Origin: Pseudoxanthomonas mexicana
GTDB lineage: Bacteria; Pseudomonadota; Gammaproteobacteria; Xanthomonadales; Xanthomonadaceae
Assembly (NCBI RefSeq): GCF_001556105.1
Contig: NZ_LSIF01000058.1
Coordinates: 1 to 32,897, forward strand
Length of the DNA: 32,897 bases
Direction: 5' to 3'
In this document: positions 8,435-18,740 of the stretch, one piece after another
Numbering within the stretch: position 1 is the first letter of the stretch
Layout: each line of letters begins with the position of its first letter
Notes under the pieces: model-generated
Databases searched by the model: none
What the model saw: the letters and a program-made list of their open reading frames with translations, nothing else
Told to the model about the DNA's origin: nothing
Position numbers and translations under genes: made by a program

Positions 8435-10369
8435 TCAGCGCTTGTTGACCGACAACACCTTCGGGGTGATGAAGATCAGCAACTCGGCCTTGTCCTTGCT
8501 GCGACCCTTCTTCTTGAACAGGTTGCCCAGGAAAGGAATGTCGCCGAGGAACGGCACCTTGGCCACGCTGCTGCGATCGGTGAACTCGTACACGCCACCG
8601 ATCACGACGGTCTGACCATCTTCGACCAGCACGGCGGTGTTGATCTCGCGCTTGTCGATGGTGGGCACGCTGCCGTAGTTTGGCAGCGTGATGTATTCGG
8701 CCACTTCGTCCTTCTTGACGTTGAGGTTCAGGAAGACGCGATCGTCATTGGTGATCGTTGGCATCACCTTCAGCTCAAGCAACGCTTCCTTGAATTGCAC
8801 GTTCGGCGTGGCGACACCGCCCTGGCCCGCCGTGATCGTGACGTAACCGATCTCCTTGCCTTGGCGGATCACGCCCTCACGCTGGTTGGCGGTCACGATG
8901 CGCGGGTTCGAGATCACCTCGCCCCGGCCCTCTTCCTGCATCGCGGACAGTTCAAGGTCGATCGAGAAGTTGCGGCCAAGCAGTGTGTAGGCCAGAGCAC
9001 CCGCGGCTGCATCGGTGAACGTATCAGCCGGCAGATTCACGTTCAGGGCCCCCGGCGTGATCGGTCGGGTGGGATTGGCGATATTGCCGGCATTGCCACC
9101 CAGCGAGCCACCGATACCCTGGCTGCGATCGCCGAAGCGACGACCCTGCACGCCGAAGCGGGCACCGAGGTCGCGCGCGAACGTGTCCGTGGCGATGACG
9201 ATGCGGCCTTCGATCAGCACCTGGTCTACCGGTTTGTCGATCATCGAGATCAGCTCGCGCATTCGCGCGACCCTCTTCGGGATGTCGCTGATCATCAGCA
9301 TGTTGGTGCGTTCGTCAGCAACGATACGGCCGCGCAGGGACAGGAAGCCGTTCTCATACTGGCCCTGGGAGCCACCACCGCCTCCGCCACCACCGCCTGC
9401 GCCGCTCTGGTTGCCGATACCCTTGGCTTCGGTCAGCGCCTTGAAAATCGCCGCGGCGCTGTGATAGTTGATCTGGACATAGTCAGTGACCATCTCCTCG
9501 CGATTCTCGATCGCGATGCGGGCGTCTTCCTTGTCCTGCTCGAATTTGGCCAGTTCGGGCTGCGGTGCGACCCAGACGACCGCGCCGTCACGGCGCTTGT
9601 CCAGACCCTTGGCGCGCAACACGATGTCGAGCGCCTGGTCCCACGGCACGTTGACCAGGCGCAGCGTGACATTGCCCTGGACCGTGTCCGAAGCGACGAT
9701 ATTGAGGTTCGACTCTTCCGCGATCAGCTGCAGCACCGTGCGCACCGGCACGTCCTGGAAGTTGAACGTCACCGGGCGGCCGCTGTAGCGGCGTGCTTCG
9801 GACGCGACTTTCTGCGCGGCGGCGACTACAGCCGAGGCACTGGTGCCGGATGTCGCACTCGCCCCGCCCACGGCCTTCTGGCCCGCGCGCGGCACGATCT
9901 CGACCACGTATTCGTTGCCGGACTGGTAGGCCAGCGATTCGAAGTCGCCACGCGTGCTGAGCACCAGCTCTGTGCCGCCGCCCTTGCTCTGCGCATCGAC
10001 GCGCTGCACCGGCGTGGCGAAGTCGACCACATTGAGCGGGCGCTGCAGGGAAGCAGGCAACACGGCGTTGCCGACGTTCACCACGACACTGTCGCCCTGG
10101 TTGCGCAGGTCGGGCGTCGCGCCCTGGCCATCGAACTTGATGACCAGACGACCGGCACCGTCTTCACCGCGACGGAAGTCGATGTTAGACACCGACACGG
10201 CGGTGGCCGACTGGCTCGCGGCAGCGGGAGACGTCGCCTGTGCCGCCGGCGATACGGCGCCTGCGGCGCTGGCCGCAGCAAGCAGGCCGATGGCCAACCC
10301 CAGAGAGCAGAGCCGGAAAGTAGCCAGGCGCCGGGACGGCCGCAGGCGGTAGGCATTCGTAGCGGTCAT
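8435..10369 (-). CDS. pilQ: Type IV pilus secretin PilQ
   Basis: 644 residues. This outer-membrane secretin forms the gated pore for the type IV pilus. A signal peptide (hydrophobic stretch LCSLGLAIGLLAAASAAGA) is followed by one AMIN peptidoglycan-binding domain (about 54-159). Next are an STN/secretin short domain (about 199-256, FNFQDVPVRTVLQLIAEES) and a secretin N1-type domain (about 296-384) interrupted by nine consecutive Gly (325-333). The C-terminal secretin barrel region (about 464-639) carries VPFLGDIPFLGNLF and ELLIFITPKVL. I use the ATG at 10369 because GGGGGAT lies upstream at suitable spacing. An in-frame ATG at 10387 overlaps the pilP stop (ATGA) with a weaker ribosome site and cannot be excluded. 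Pseudomonas PilQ has more N-terminal AMIN sequence, so this is a compact form. Confidence 0.95.
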   Translation of the reverse strand: MTATNAYRLRPSRRLATFRLCSLGLAIGLLAAASAAGAVSPAAQATSPAAASQSATAVSVSNIDFRRGEDGAGRLVIKFDGQGATPDLRNQGDSVVVNVGNAVLPASLQRPLNVVDFATPVQRVDAQSKGGGTELVLSTRGDFESLAYQSGNEYVVEIVPRAGQKAVGGASATSGTSASAVVAAAQKVASEARRYSGRPVTFNFQDVPVRTVLQLIAEESNLNIVASDTVQGNVTLRLVNVPWDQALDIVLRAKGLDKRRDGAVVWVAPQPELAKFEQDKEDARIAIENREEMVTDYVQINYHSAAAIFKALTEAKGIGNQSGAGGGGGGGGGSQGQYENGFLSLRGRIVADERTNMLMISDIPKRVARMRELISMIDKPVDQVLIEGRIVIATDTFARDLGARFGVQGRRFGDRSQGIGGSLGGNAGNIANPTRPITPGALNVNLPADTFTDAAAGALAYTLLGRNFSIDLELSAMQEEGRGEVISNPRIVTANQREGVIRQGKEIGYVTITAGQGGVATPNVQFKEALLELKVMPTITNDDRVFLNLNVKKDEVAEYITLPNYGSVPTIDKREINTAVLVEDGQTVVIGGVYEFTDRSSVAKVPFLGDIPFLGNLFKKKGRSKDKAELLIFITPKVLSVNKR

Positions 10370-10383
10370 CGTGTATCCCCCAA

Positions 10384-10911
10384 TCATTGATCTTCAAGCG
10401 AGAGCGACGCCGGCCGTTCCAGCCAGCCGCCCGCGCCATCCGGCACTAGTTCGACAAGTTCGACGCCATCTTCGCGGACCGAGGTAACCCGGCCGTCGCT
10501 CTGGCCCAGGTAGTTCCCCGGACGTACCCGGTAGGTGACCTTGTCGGGTCCCATCACCAGTGCCACCAGACCTGCCCCCTTGCCGATCGTACCGACCATG
10601 TCCAGGCTGTCCAGCGGGTACTGCTCCAGTGTTTCCTTGCGCCGGTTCGGGTCAGGCCGGAGCCCACCTGCATCGGCATTGCTCCAGGCGTTGCTGAAGG
10701 GATCCCGGAGTGTCTGCGCGGCGTATTCGAAGGTCTCGAACTGCTGCATCACGGGCAGCGGTTCCAGTGGTGGCGCGGGACGGGCACGCACGTCCTCCAC
10801 CCATTTCTCGAGGTTGGGGGCATCGCCAGGCGTGCTGGTGATACCGCGTGCACAACCAGACGTCACGACGACGCCAGCGAGGACCATCCAATGCCATTTG
10901 CTGCGCATCAT
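10384..10911 (-). CDS. pilP: Type IV pilus inner-membrane lipoprotein PilP
   Basis: 175 residues. A short hydrophobic leader ends in TSGC (Cys 20). The residue at the -3 position of the lipobox is Thr rather than Leu, so lipidation is likely but slightly atypical. A flexible Pro-rich segment leads to a beta domain (about 100-165, DMVGTIGKGAGLVALVMG, VRPGNYLGQSDG) that is the PilP homology domain contacting PilQ. It links the PilMNO inner-membrane complex to the PilQ secretin. Start and stop overlap neighbours on both sides by ATGA (10908-10911 with pilO, 10384-10387 with an alternative pilQ start), showing tight coupling. A second ATG immediately follows the first, so the start is uncertain by one codon. 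Confidence 0.93.
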   Translation of the reverse strand: MMRSKWHWMVLAGVVVTSGCARGITSTPGDAPNLEKWVEDVRARPAPPLEPLPVMQQFETFEYAAQTLRDPFSNAWSNADAGGLRPDPNRRKETLEQYPLDSLDMVGTIGKGAGLVALVMGPDKVTYRVRPGNYLGQSDGRVTSVREDGVELVELVPDGAGGWLERPASLSLEDQ

Positions 10912-11594
10912 GGTGCTCCTCCCGATGCAGGCGCACTTGCCCCGCCGGCCTTGGCCGCGTCCGCCGCAGCCGCCTCCTGCTCCGCCACCTCGGTTTCATC
11001 GAGGTAACGATAGGTCTTGACCGTGCCGGACAATTCCAGCGCACCCCGGTTGATGCCGCCCTTGCCTTCCTTGGGCTGCAAGGAGATGTCGTGCATGGTC
11101 AGGATGACCACGCGCGGCAATGAGGCCACGCCGCTGACGAAGGCACCGAACTGGTGGTAGTTGCCCACCATGCGCAGTTGGATCGGCTTCTCGGCGTAGA
11201 ACTCCTTCAGCGTTTCCGGCTGCGGCTGGAACAGCTCGTTGGTCAGGCCGCTCGACAGTGCCGTCTGCGAGATGTCGATGATGAGGTCCGGCATCTCGGT
11301 CTTGCTGGGCAGCTGACGCAGCATCTGCTGCAACACCTGCTCCATCTGCGCGAGTTGCTGCTTCAACGGCTCGAGGTTGGCAGCCTTGGCCTGTTCCTTC
11401 TCGAAATCCTGGCGAAGGCGTACTTCTTCCTGCTCCAGCGAATCCAGCGTCTGGGTCTTGCCCCTCACGACGAGGAAGTAGGACAGCACCAGGATGAAGA
11501 TCGCGAGCACGACGCAGAAGCCCACCTTGGCGTTCTGCGGCCAGGCACCGATGTTGTTGATGTCCAGGTTCTTGAGCGATGTCTTCTGGCTCAT
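10908..11594 (-). CDS. pilO: Type IV pilus inner-membrane protein PilO
   Basis: 228 residues. A short cytoplasmic N-terminus precedes a single membrane helix (VGFCVVLAIFILVLSYFLVV, about 24-43). A Glu/Gln/Leu-rich coiled coil (about 48-95) leads to a ferredoxin-like periplasmic domain (about 100-200, with IQLRMVGNYHQFGAFVSGVA). An Ala/Gly-rich tail (about 205-228) ends the protein. PilO forms a heterodimer with PilN and with PilP aligns the pilus assembly platform. The ATG at 11594 overlaps the pilN stop (ATGA). The Ala-rich tail parallels that of PilN and is probably disordered. Confidence 0.94.
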   Translation of the reverse strand: MSQKTSLKNLDINNIGAWPQNAKVGFCVVLAIFILVLSYFLVVRGKTQTLDSLEQEEVRLRQDFEKEQAKAANLEPLKQQLAQMEQVLQQMLRQLPSKTEMPDLIIDISQTALSSGLTNELFQPQPETLKEFYAEKPIQLRMVGNYHQFGAFVSGVASLPRVVILTMHDISLQPKEGKGGINRGALELSGTVKTYRYLDETEVAEQEAAAADAAKAGGASAPASGGAP

Positions 11595-12336
11595 GAGTTG
11601 CTCCCGGAAGTCGGTGTGGTGCCGCCGGCGGGCGGCGTCGGTGCAGGTGCCGCGGGCGCCGGGGCGGCAGGCTGGCCCTCAAGGGGTGCTGGTGCTGGTG
11701 TCGCCGCAGGCGTGGCAGCCGGCGCATTGGGACCAGCGGCGGCGGATTCGGCTTGCTGTTCTGCAGTGGGGTTCGCCAACCTCACCTGTAGCGTAAACAC
11801 GTAGGGCAGCGCACTACCGGCACCGGTATTGGTCAGTGTTTTGACCTCTTCCGGCTTGGCTTCGATGATCGACAGCTCGGGCTTGGTCATCCAGCCCGAC
11901 GTTTCCAGGTTGCGCATGTAGGCACTGACGCGGGCATTGGACTGGGCGCGCCCCTGCAGCGTCAGCACTTCGCCTTCCTGCTTGATGTTGGCCAGCATCA
12001 CGCCATCGGGGATGGTGCGGACCAGCGAGTCGAACAGGTGGACCATCTGCGAGCGGTTGGCCTGCAATTTCTCGATGACCTCCTTGCGGGCCAGCAAGCG
12101 GCGTTTCTGCTCGTCGAGCTTCTCGATTTCCTTGTTCTGCGCCTGGACCTTGGCGATCTCGTCCTTCAGGAAATCGTTGCGCTCGGTTTGCCCTGACACC
12201 TGGCGGTCGTAGTGGAACCACAGCAGGAAGGACAGCAACAGGCCAGCGATGGCGGCGGCGCCCAGCATGACGTAGAACTCGCGCTGGCGCTGCACACGGC
12301 GTTCGGCACGCCATGGGAGTAGGTTGATTCTTGCCA

Positions 12337-12337
<1 letters not shown>
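11591..12337 (-). CDS. pilN: Type IV pilus inner-membrane protein PilN
   Basis: 248 residues. It begins MARINLLPWR, the conserved cytoplasmic segment by which PilN docks on PilM. A membrane helix (about 21-44), a charged coiled coil (about 50-95), a periplasmic ferredoxin-like domain (about 100-195) and a disordered Ala/Pro/Gly tail of roughly 50 residues follow. The start at 12337 gives a TGATG junction with the pilM stop. A longer in-frame opening from 12514 lies inside pilM, lacks family similarity and is rejected. It works with PilM, PilO and PilP in the alignment complex. Confidence 0.94.
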
Positions 12338-13470
<1,133 letters not shown>

Positions 13471-13570
13471 CCGCCGATGACGTGGCTGTGCGGCTTGTCA
13501 CGTTTCACGAGGGTTGTTCCCCAAGTCCCTGTTCCCCATGGAATCACCTGTGGCGATCCCGGCGGTCATC

Positions 13571-13576
13571 TATACT
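13571..13576 (+). promoter_or_regulatory. Possible -10 element of the PBP1A gene
   Basis: TATACT matches five of six bases of the sigma70 -10 and lies 36 bases before the ATG. No good -35 is found at normal spacing, so this may be weak or activator-dependent. Confidence 0.35.
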
Positions 13577-13611
13577 CTGCCGTTACGAATTCTGCAATCG
13601 GAAAGCACTGG

Positions 13612-16035
13612 ATGTCCCGGTTCCGTCGTCTTCTCCGTTGGACCCTCATCACGTTCCTGATACTTGCCCTGGCCGGCGCCGTCGGCCTGGGGGTTCTGTA
13701 TTACACGGTCTCGGCCAAGGTCCCGGACGTCCAGTCCCTGCGGAACGTCGAACTGCAGGAACCCCTCTACATCTACGCCAGCGACGGCCGCCTGATGGGC
13801 CTGTACGGCGAGATCCGCCGCTATCCGGTGCAGATCGACAAGGTTCCGGCCCGGGTCAAGCAGGCCTTCGTGGCGGCCGAGGACAGCAAGTTCTACGAGC
13901 ACAACGGCATCGACCCCACCGGCATCGCCCGTGCCGTCTGGCAGATCGTCAGCCGCAAGGAAGGTCGCGTGGCCGGCGGCAGCACGATCACCCAGCAGGT
14001 CGCCCGGCAGTGGTTCCTCAGCTCGGAGTACAGCTACACCCGCAAGCTGGTCGAAATGATGCTGGCGATGCGCATCGAGAACATGCTGACCAAGGACGAG
14101 ATCCTGGAGCTCTATCTCAACAAGAGCTTCTTCGGGAACCGGTCCTACGGCGTCGCCGCCGCGGCCGAGTACTACTACGGCAAGACGCTGGACCAGCTGA
14201 CCCTGGCCGAGACCGCCACGCTGGTCAGCGCGCTGAAGTTCCCCTCCAGCGGCAACCCCATCAGCAATCCCGGCCGCAACCAGCAGCGCAGCGCCTACGT
14301 CGTCGAGCGCATGCGTGAGGACGGCTACATCACTGCCGCTGAAGCCGCACAGGCCAAGGCCGAGCCGATGCATGCCACGCCGCACGAGCGGCCGATCGAG
14401 GTCTATGCCCCCTACGTGGCCGAGATGGTGCGCCAGGAGATGATCGCGCGCTTCGGGCCGGAGGCACTGACCAAGGGCTACCACGTCACCACCACGCTGG
14501 ACGCTGCGGCGCAGGGCGCCGCCAACGACGCCGTACGCGACGGCCTGGGACTGTACGACCACCGCCACGGCTGGAACGGGGTCGAGCAGCATTTCGACGT
14601 GGCGGCCGACGCGGACGCCAAGGCATTGGCCGTCCACCTGCGGGGGATTCCCGCACAGAACGGCCTGCTGCCGGTCGTCGTGGCCCGCGTTGCGGACGAC
14701 GGCAGCGCGACGGTGGTGCTGGCCGACGGCAAGGAGGTCGTTCTGCCGGTCAGCGCGAGCAAGTGGACCGGACGCTCGCCGGCCAAGCTGCTCAAGCGTG
14801 GCGACCTGACCCGCATCAAGGCGGGCAAGGACGAAGGCAGCTACGTGGTCGACCAGATTCCGCGCGCGCAGGCCGCGCTGGTATCCCTCGATGCGAACAA
14901 CGGTGCCGTACGCGCGCTGGTCGGCGGCTACAGCTTCGCCGGCAACAAGTTCAATCGCGCCACGCAGGCACGCCGCCAACCCGGCTCCAGCTTCAAGCCG
15001 TTCCTGTACGCCGCCTCGTTCGAAAAGGGCTTCAACCCGGCCTCGATCGTGCTGGATGCGCCGGTCGTGTTCCGCGACCGGCGCGGCCACATGTGGCGTC
15101 CGCAGAACGACGGCGGCGGCTTCCGCGGCCCGATGCGCCTGCGCGAAGCGCTGGTGCAGTCGCGCAACCTCGTGTCGGTACGCCTGCTCGACGGCATCGG
15201 TGTGCCGTTCGCGCGCACCTACATCAGCCAGTTCGGCTTCGAGGAGGCCGAATTGCCACCCAACCTGTCGATGTCGCTGGGTACGGCCTCTCTGACACCA
15301 CTGTCGGTCGCGCGCGGCTATGCCGTGTTCGCCAACGGCGGTTCGCGCGTGACGCCCTGGTTCATCGACCAGGTGAAGGACCGCGAAGGCAACGTGGTGT
15401 TCAAGGAGAATCCTGCCGTCGCCTGCCGCGGCTGCGGCGCGGGGCAACACGGTACCGGCACCCCGGCGTCGCAGGTCGTGGACGGCTTCAATTTCGGTCC
15501 TGCCGATGCACCGAAGGCAGCGACCACTACCACGCAGAGGCCGAAGGTCGAAGAAAAGCCCGCCGACCCCAACGCAGTCACCGCACCGCGCGCCATCGAC
15601 GAACGCACCGCCTACCAGATGGTGTCGATGATGCGGGACGTCGTCCAGCGCGGCACCGGCACGGCAGCCAAGGTGCTGGGCCGCGAGGACGTCGGCGGCA
15701 AGACCGGCTCGACCAACGACCACCGCGATGCCTGGTTCGGTGGCTTCGGCGGTACCTACGCCACGGTCGTGTGGGTCGGTCGCGACAACTTCCAGTCGCT
15801 GGGCTACCGCGAGTACGGTGGCAAGGCCGCCCTGCCGATCTGGATCGACTACATGCGCGTGGCGCTGAAGGACACGCCAGTGGCGGCGAACGATCCGCCC
15901 GAGGGCATGGTGCAGGCCACGCTCAACGGCGTAACCGAGTGGGTGAAGGTCGAGGACATGGAGCGCATCCAGGACTACGACCTCTACGGGCCCGAGGACG
16001 CCGTGCCCGACGAGGAAGCCTTCGACATCTTCTGA
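13612..16035 (+). CDS. mrcA: Penicillin-binding protein 1A (bifunctional class A PBP)
   Basis: 807 residues. An N-terminal membrane anchor (about 10-32) precedes a glycosyltransferase-51 domain with catalytic Glu 90 in [14 protein letters not shown] and the GGSTITQQ motif near 122. An intermediate OB-like domain (about 300-410) follows. The transpeptidase domain has SxxK (S459-K462), SRN (517-519) and KTG (697-699). It polymerises and cross-links peptidoglycan on the periplasmic face of the inner membrane. Between SRN and KTG is an extra segment (about 600-660) with a Cys pair (CRGC) and a Thr/Pro/Lys-rich stretch. The ATG at 13612 is preceded by GGAAAG, and the membrane anchor immediately follows it. 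Longer in-frame openings from 13477 add no recognisable sequence. A ponA/mrcA gene divergent from pilM is a familiar arrangement in pseudomonads and xanthomonads. Confidence 0.95.
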   Translation: MSRFRRLLRWTLITFLILALAGAVGLGVLYYTVSAKVPDVQSLRNVELQEPLYIYASDGRLMGLYGEIRRYPVQIDKVPARVKQAFVAAEDSKFYEHNGIDPTGIARAVWQIVSRKEGRVAGGSTITQQVARQWFLSSEYSYTRKLVEMMLAMRIENMLTKDEILELYLNKSFFGNRSYGVAAAAEYYYGKTLDQLTLAETATLVSALKFPSSGNPISNPGRNQQRSAYVVERMREDGYITAAEAAQAKAEPMHATPHERPIEVYAPYVAEMVRQEMIARFGPEALTKGYHVTTTLDAAAQGAANDAVRDGLGLYDHRHGWNGVEQHFDVAADADAKALAVHLRGIPAQNGLLPVVVARVADDGSATVVLADGKEVVLPVSASKWTGRSPAKLLKRGDLTRIKAGKDEGSYVVDQIPRAQAALVSLDANNGAVRALVGGYSFAGNKFNRATQARRQPGSSFKPFLYAASFEKGFNPASIVLDAPVVFRDRRGHMWRPQNDGGGFRGPMRLREALVQSRNLVSVRLLDGIGVPFARTYISQFGFEEAELPPNLSMSLGTASLTPLSVARGYAVFANGGSRVTPWFIDQVKDREGNVVFKENPAVACRGCGAGQHGTGTPASQVVDGFNFGPADAPKAATTTTQRPKVEEKPADPNAVTAPRAIDERTAYQMVSMMRDVVQRGTGTAAKVLGREDVGGKTGSTNDHRDAWFGGFGGTYATVVWVGRDNFQSLGYREYGGKAALPIWIDYMRVALKDTPVAANDPPEGMVQATLNGVTEWVKVEDMERIQDYDLYGPEDAVPDEEAFDIF

Positions 16036-16058
16036 TCGCGGTGTTGCGATGAAGGTCG

Positions 16059-16083
16059 CATGACGGCGCCCGCCGCCGTCATG
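16059..16083. repeat. Perfect 10-bp inverted repeat after the PBP1A gene
   Basis: CATGACGGCG (16059-16068) is repeated in inverted form at 16074-16083 around a 5-base loop. No T-run follows on either strand, so it is not a standard intrinsic terminator. It could be an mRNA 3-prime stabiliser, a weak terminator or a protein-binding site upstream of the next gene. Confidence 0.5.
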
Positions 16084-16138
16084 GACACGTCAGCGACATG
16101 GTGTACATTCGCGTGCAGGTTCGACGCGGAGGCCTGCC

Positions 16139-16795
16139 ATGCACCACGCCCGTCAGCACGCCGAAACGCGCACCCGCGAGCGTCGCCAGCGCCTGGCGCA
16201 CGAAGCCGCCCGTCTGATGGCCGAAGGCGGCATCCGCGACTTCCACCAGGCCAAGCTGAAAGCCGCCAGCCGGCTCGGCATCCACGACGACGCCTCCCTG
16301 CCGCGCAACCGGGAGATCGAGGATGCCCTGCGCGAGTATCAGCGCCTGTTCGCAGGCGAGGCGCACGCGGCGGGACTTCGCCGCCGACGCGAGGCCGCAC
16401 TGCGTGCGATGGAGTTTCTGTCGGGCTTTTCGCCACGGCTCGTCGGGCCGGTCCTCGAGGGCACGGCCGACGCCAACACGCCCGTCCACGTGCACGTCCA
16501 CAGCGATGACCCCGACGCGGTCACCCGCTTTCTCGAAGAACACCGCATCCCGGCCGAGCCGCGCGATCGTCGGCTGCGCATCGATCGCGAGCGCGTCGCC
16601 GACCTTCCGGTCTGGGTGTTCAGTGCCGAAGACCTGAGCTTCGACTTGACCGTATTGCCGCACGACGCGCTACGCCAGGCGCCGCTCTCGAGCGTCGACG
16701 AAAAACCGATGAAGCGTGCTTCCGCCGCACAACTGCGACTGCTGTTGGCGGAAGAAGAGATCTCCGGCTATGAGGGTGCCGCCAGCGTTCGGTGA
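16139..16795 (+). CDS. Conserved-looking protein of unknown function, possibly a degenerate nucleotidyltransferase
   Basis: 218 residues, no signal peptide or membrane helix. The N-terminal half is Arg/Glu-rich and helical (LAHEAARLMAEGGIRDFHQA, about 19-38, and NREIEDALREYQRLF). The middle reads LVGPVLEGTADANTPVHVHV (about 100-119). By eye this resembles the nucleotidyltransferase strand-turn-helix, normally GS followed by an acidic DxD strand. Here GS is GP and the acidic pair is replaced by HVH. A later strand, SFDLTVLPHDALRQAP, could supply the third position. I do not recognise the family with certainty and infer no activity. The ATG at 16139 has GGAGG eight bases upstream. It sits between mrcA and a shared terminator, and convergent citrate synthase follows. 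Confidence 0.75.
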   Translation: MHHARQHAETRTRERRQRLAHEAARLMAEGGIRDFHQAKLKAASRLGIHDDASLPRNREIEDALREYQRLFAGEAHAAGLRRRREAALRAMEFLSGFSPRLVGPVLEGTADANTPVHVHVHSDDPDAVTRFLEEHRIPAEPRDRRLRIDRERVADLPVWVFSAEDLSFDLTVLPHDALRQAPLSSVDEKPMKRASAAQLRLLLAEEEISGYEGAASVR

Positions 16796-16829
16796 ACACT
16801 CCTTTCGCGGCGACGCGAGCCGAAACGAG

Positions 16830-16853
16830 AAAGGCCCCGCGAGGGGCCTTTTT
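16830..16853. terminator. Intrinsic terminator between the unknown gene and citrate synthase
   Basis: AAAGGCCCC (16830-16838) pairs perfectly with GGGGCCTTT (16843-16851) around a GCGA loop. On the plus strand the stem runs into TTTTTCATT, a strong terminator for the gene ending at 16795. On the minus strand the U-run is poor (TCTCGTTTC), so it may stop the convergent gltA transcript less efficiently. Confidence 0.85.
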
Positions 16854-16873
16854 CATTGCAATTCCCGCAACGC

Positions 16874-18163
<1,290 letters not shown>

Positions 18164-18186
18164 AGTGTGCGCTCCTTCGTGGGGTA

Positions 18187-18211
18187 ACGCCGGCAGAGGT
18201 CCTGTCGGCGT
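18187..18211 (-). repeat. Imperfect hairpin in the gltA leader
   Basis: ACGCCGGCAG (18187-18196) faces CTGTCGGCGT (18202-18211) across a 5-base loop. There is one mismatch in the minus-strand RNA. It lies 24 bases upstream of the gltA GTG and within the predicted 5-prime leader. Any regulatory role is speculative. Confidence 0.3.
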
Positions 18212-18249
18212 GTGACGGGAGTCCAGGGAGTGAACCTTGGATGGGCCGA

Positions 18250-18258
18250 ATTATCGCA
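18250..18258 (-). promoter_or_regulatory. gltA: Extended -10 promoter of gltA
   Basis: The minus strand reads TGC-GATAAT, a TGn extended -10 with five of six hexamer matches. No -35 is recognisable, as expected for an extended -10 promoter. Transcription would begin near 18243, giving a leader of about 80 bases. Confidence 0.5.
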
Positions 18259-18372
18259 TAGCGGGTTTGGAGCCGTCGCTCGATACCGCACGAACGTCAG
18301 ACCAAAGAATAAGGCTGCCTGCGCAACCCTGCGTTCCGGCACGGCACATGATCGCGTGCGCACAAACGCGAA

Positions 18373-18395
18373 CGGCCGCGCACAAGGCGCGGCCG
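18373..18395 (-). terminator. Probable terminator of rpmE2
   Basis: A perfect 9-bp stem, CGGCCGCGC (18373-18381) with 18387-18395, has a 5-base loop. On the minus strand it is followed by TTCGCGTTTGTG, a modest U-run. It lies 28 bases past the rpmE2 stop. Confidence 0.6.
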
Positions 18396-18423
18396 CAGGC
18401 GGAACAGGCGAACGACGGTTCGA

Positions 18424-18666
18424 TCAGCGCGCGTAGCGCTTCTGGAACTTGTCGATGCGACCGCTGGTGTCGATGACCTTGTGCTTGCCCGTGTAGAACG
18501 GGTGCGAAGCCGAGGAAATTTCGACCTTGATCAGCGGGTAGTCATTGCCGTCTTCCCACTTCATCGTTTCCTTGCTGCCCAGCGTGGAGCGCGTCAGGAA
18601 CTTGAAATCGGAGGTCACGTCGTGGAAGACGACTTCGCGGTAATTCGGGTGGATGTCGGCCTTCAT
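18424..18666 (-). CDS. rpmE2: 50S ribosomal protein L31, type B (zinc-independent)
   Basis: 80 residues, starting [21 protein letters not shown]. There are no Cys residues, so it is the zinc-free (C-minus, type B) paralogue of L31, not the four-Cys zinc-ribbon form. It binds the large ribosomal subunit near the central protuberance. In many bacteria the C-minus form is induced by zinc starvation through Zur. I see no obvious Zur palindrome here, so it may be constitutive. The ATG at 18666 is the family start. An open frame extending to 18732 is not similar to L31. Monocistronic, with a putative TTGCGC-N18-TACAAT promoter upstream and a hairpin downstream. Confidence 0.95.
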   Translation of the reverse strand: MKADIHPNYREVVFHDVTSDFKFLTRSTLGSKETMKWEDGNDYPLIKVEISSASHPFYTGKHKVIDTSGRIDKFQKRYAR

Positions 18667-18702
18667 GGCGGTAACACCGTGTAGCGGGAATGGAAGAGCG
18701 GC

Positions 18703-18732
18703 ATTGTAGACCGCCCCTCCCACCCGGCGCAA
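18703..18732 (-). promoter_or_regulatory. rpmE2: Putative promoter of rpmE2
   Basis: On the minus strand TTGCGC (18727-18732) and TACAAT (18703-18708) are 18 bases apart. The -10 is 36 bases before the ATG at 18666. The -35 matches only partly. Confidence 0.45.
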
Positions 18733-18740
18733 CCCTGCCG

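Noticed and set aside
13570..15723. Long minus-strand open frame across the PBP1A gene
   Set aside because: Antisense to intact glycosyltransferase and transpeptidase motifs. No family resemblance.
18668..18678. CGGTAACACCG before rpmE2 as a Zur box
   Set aside because: Only a 4-bp symmetry around three bases, lacking the AT-rich centre and length of known Zur sites.
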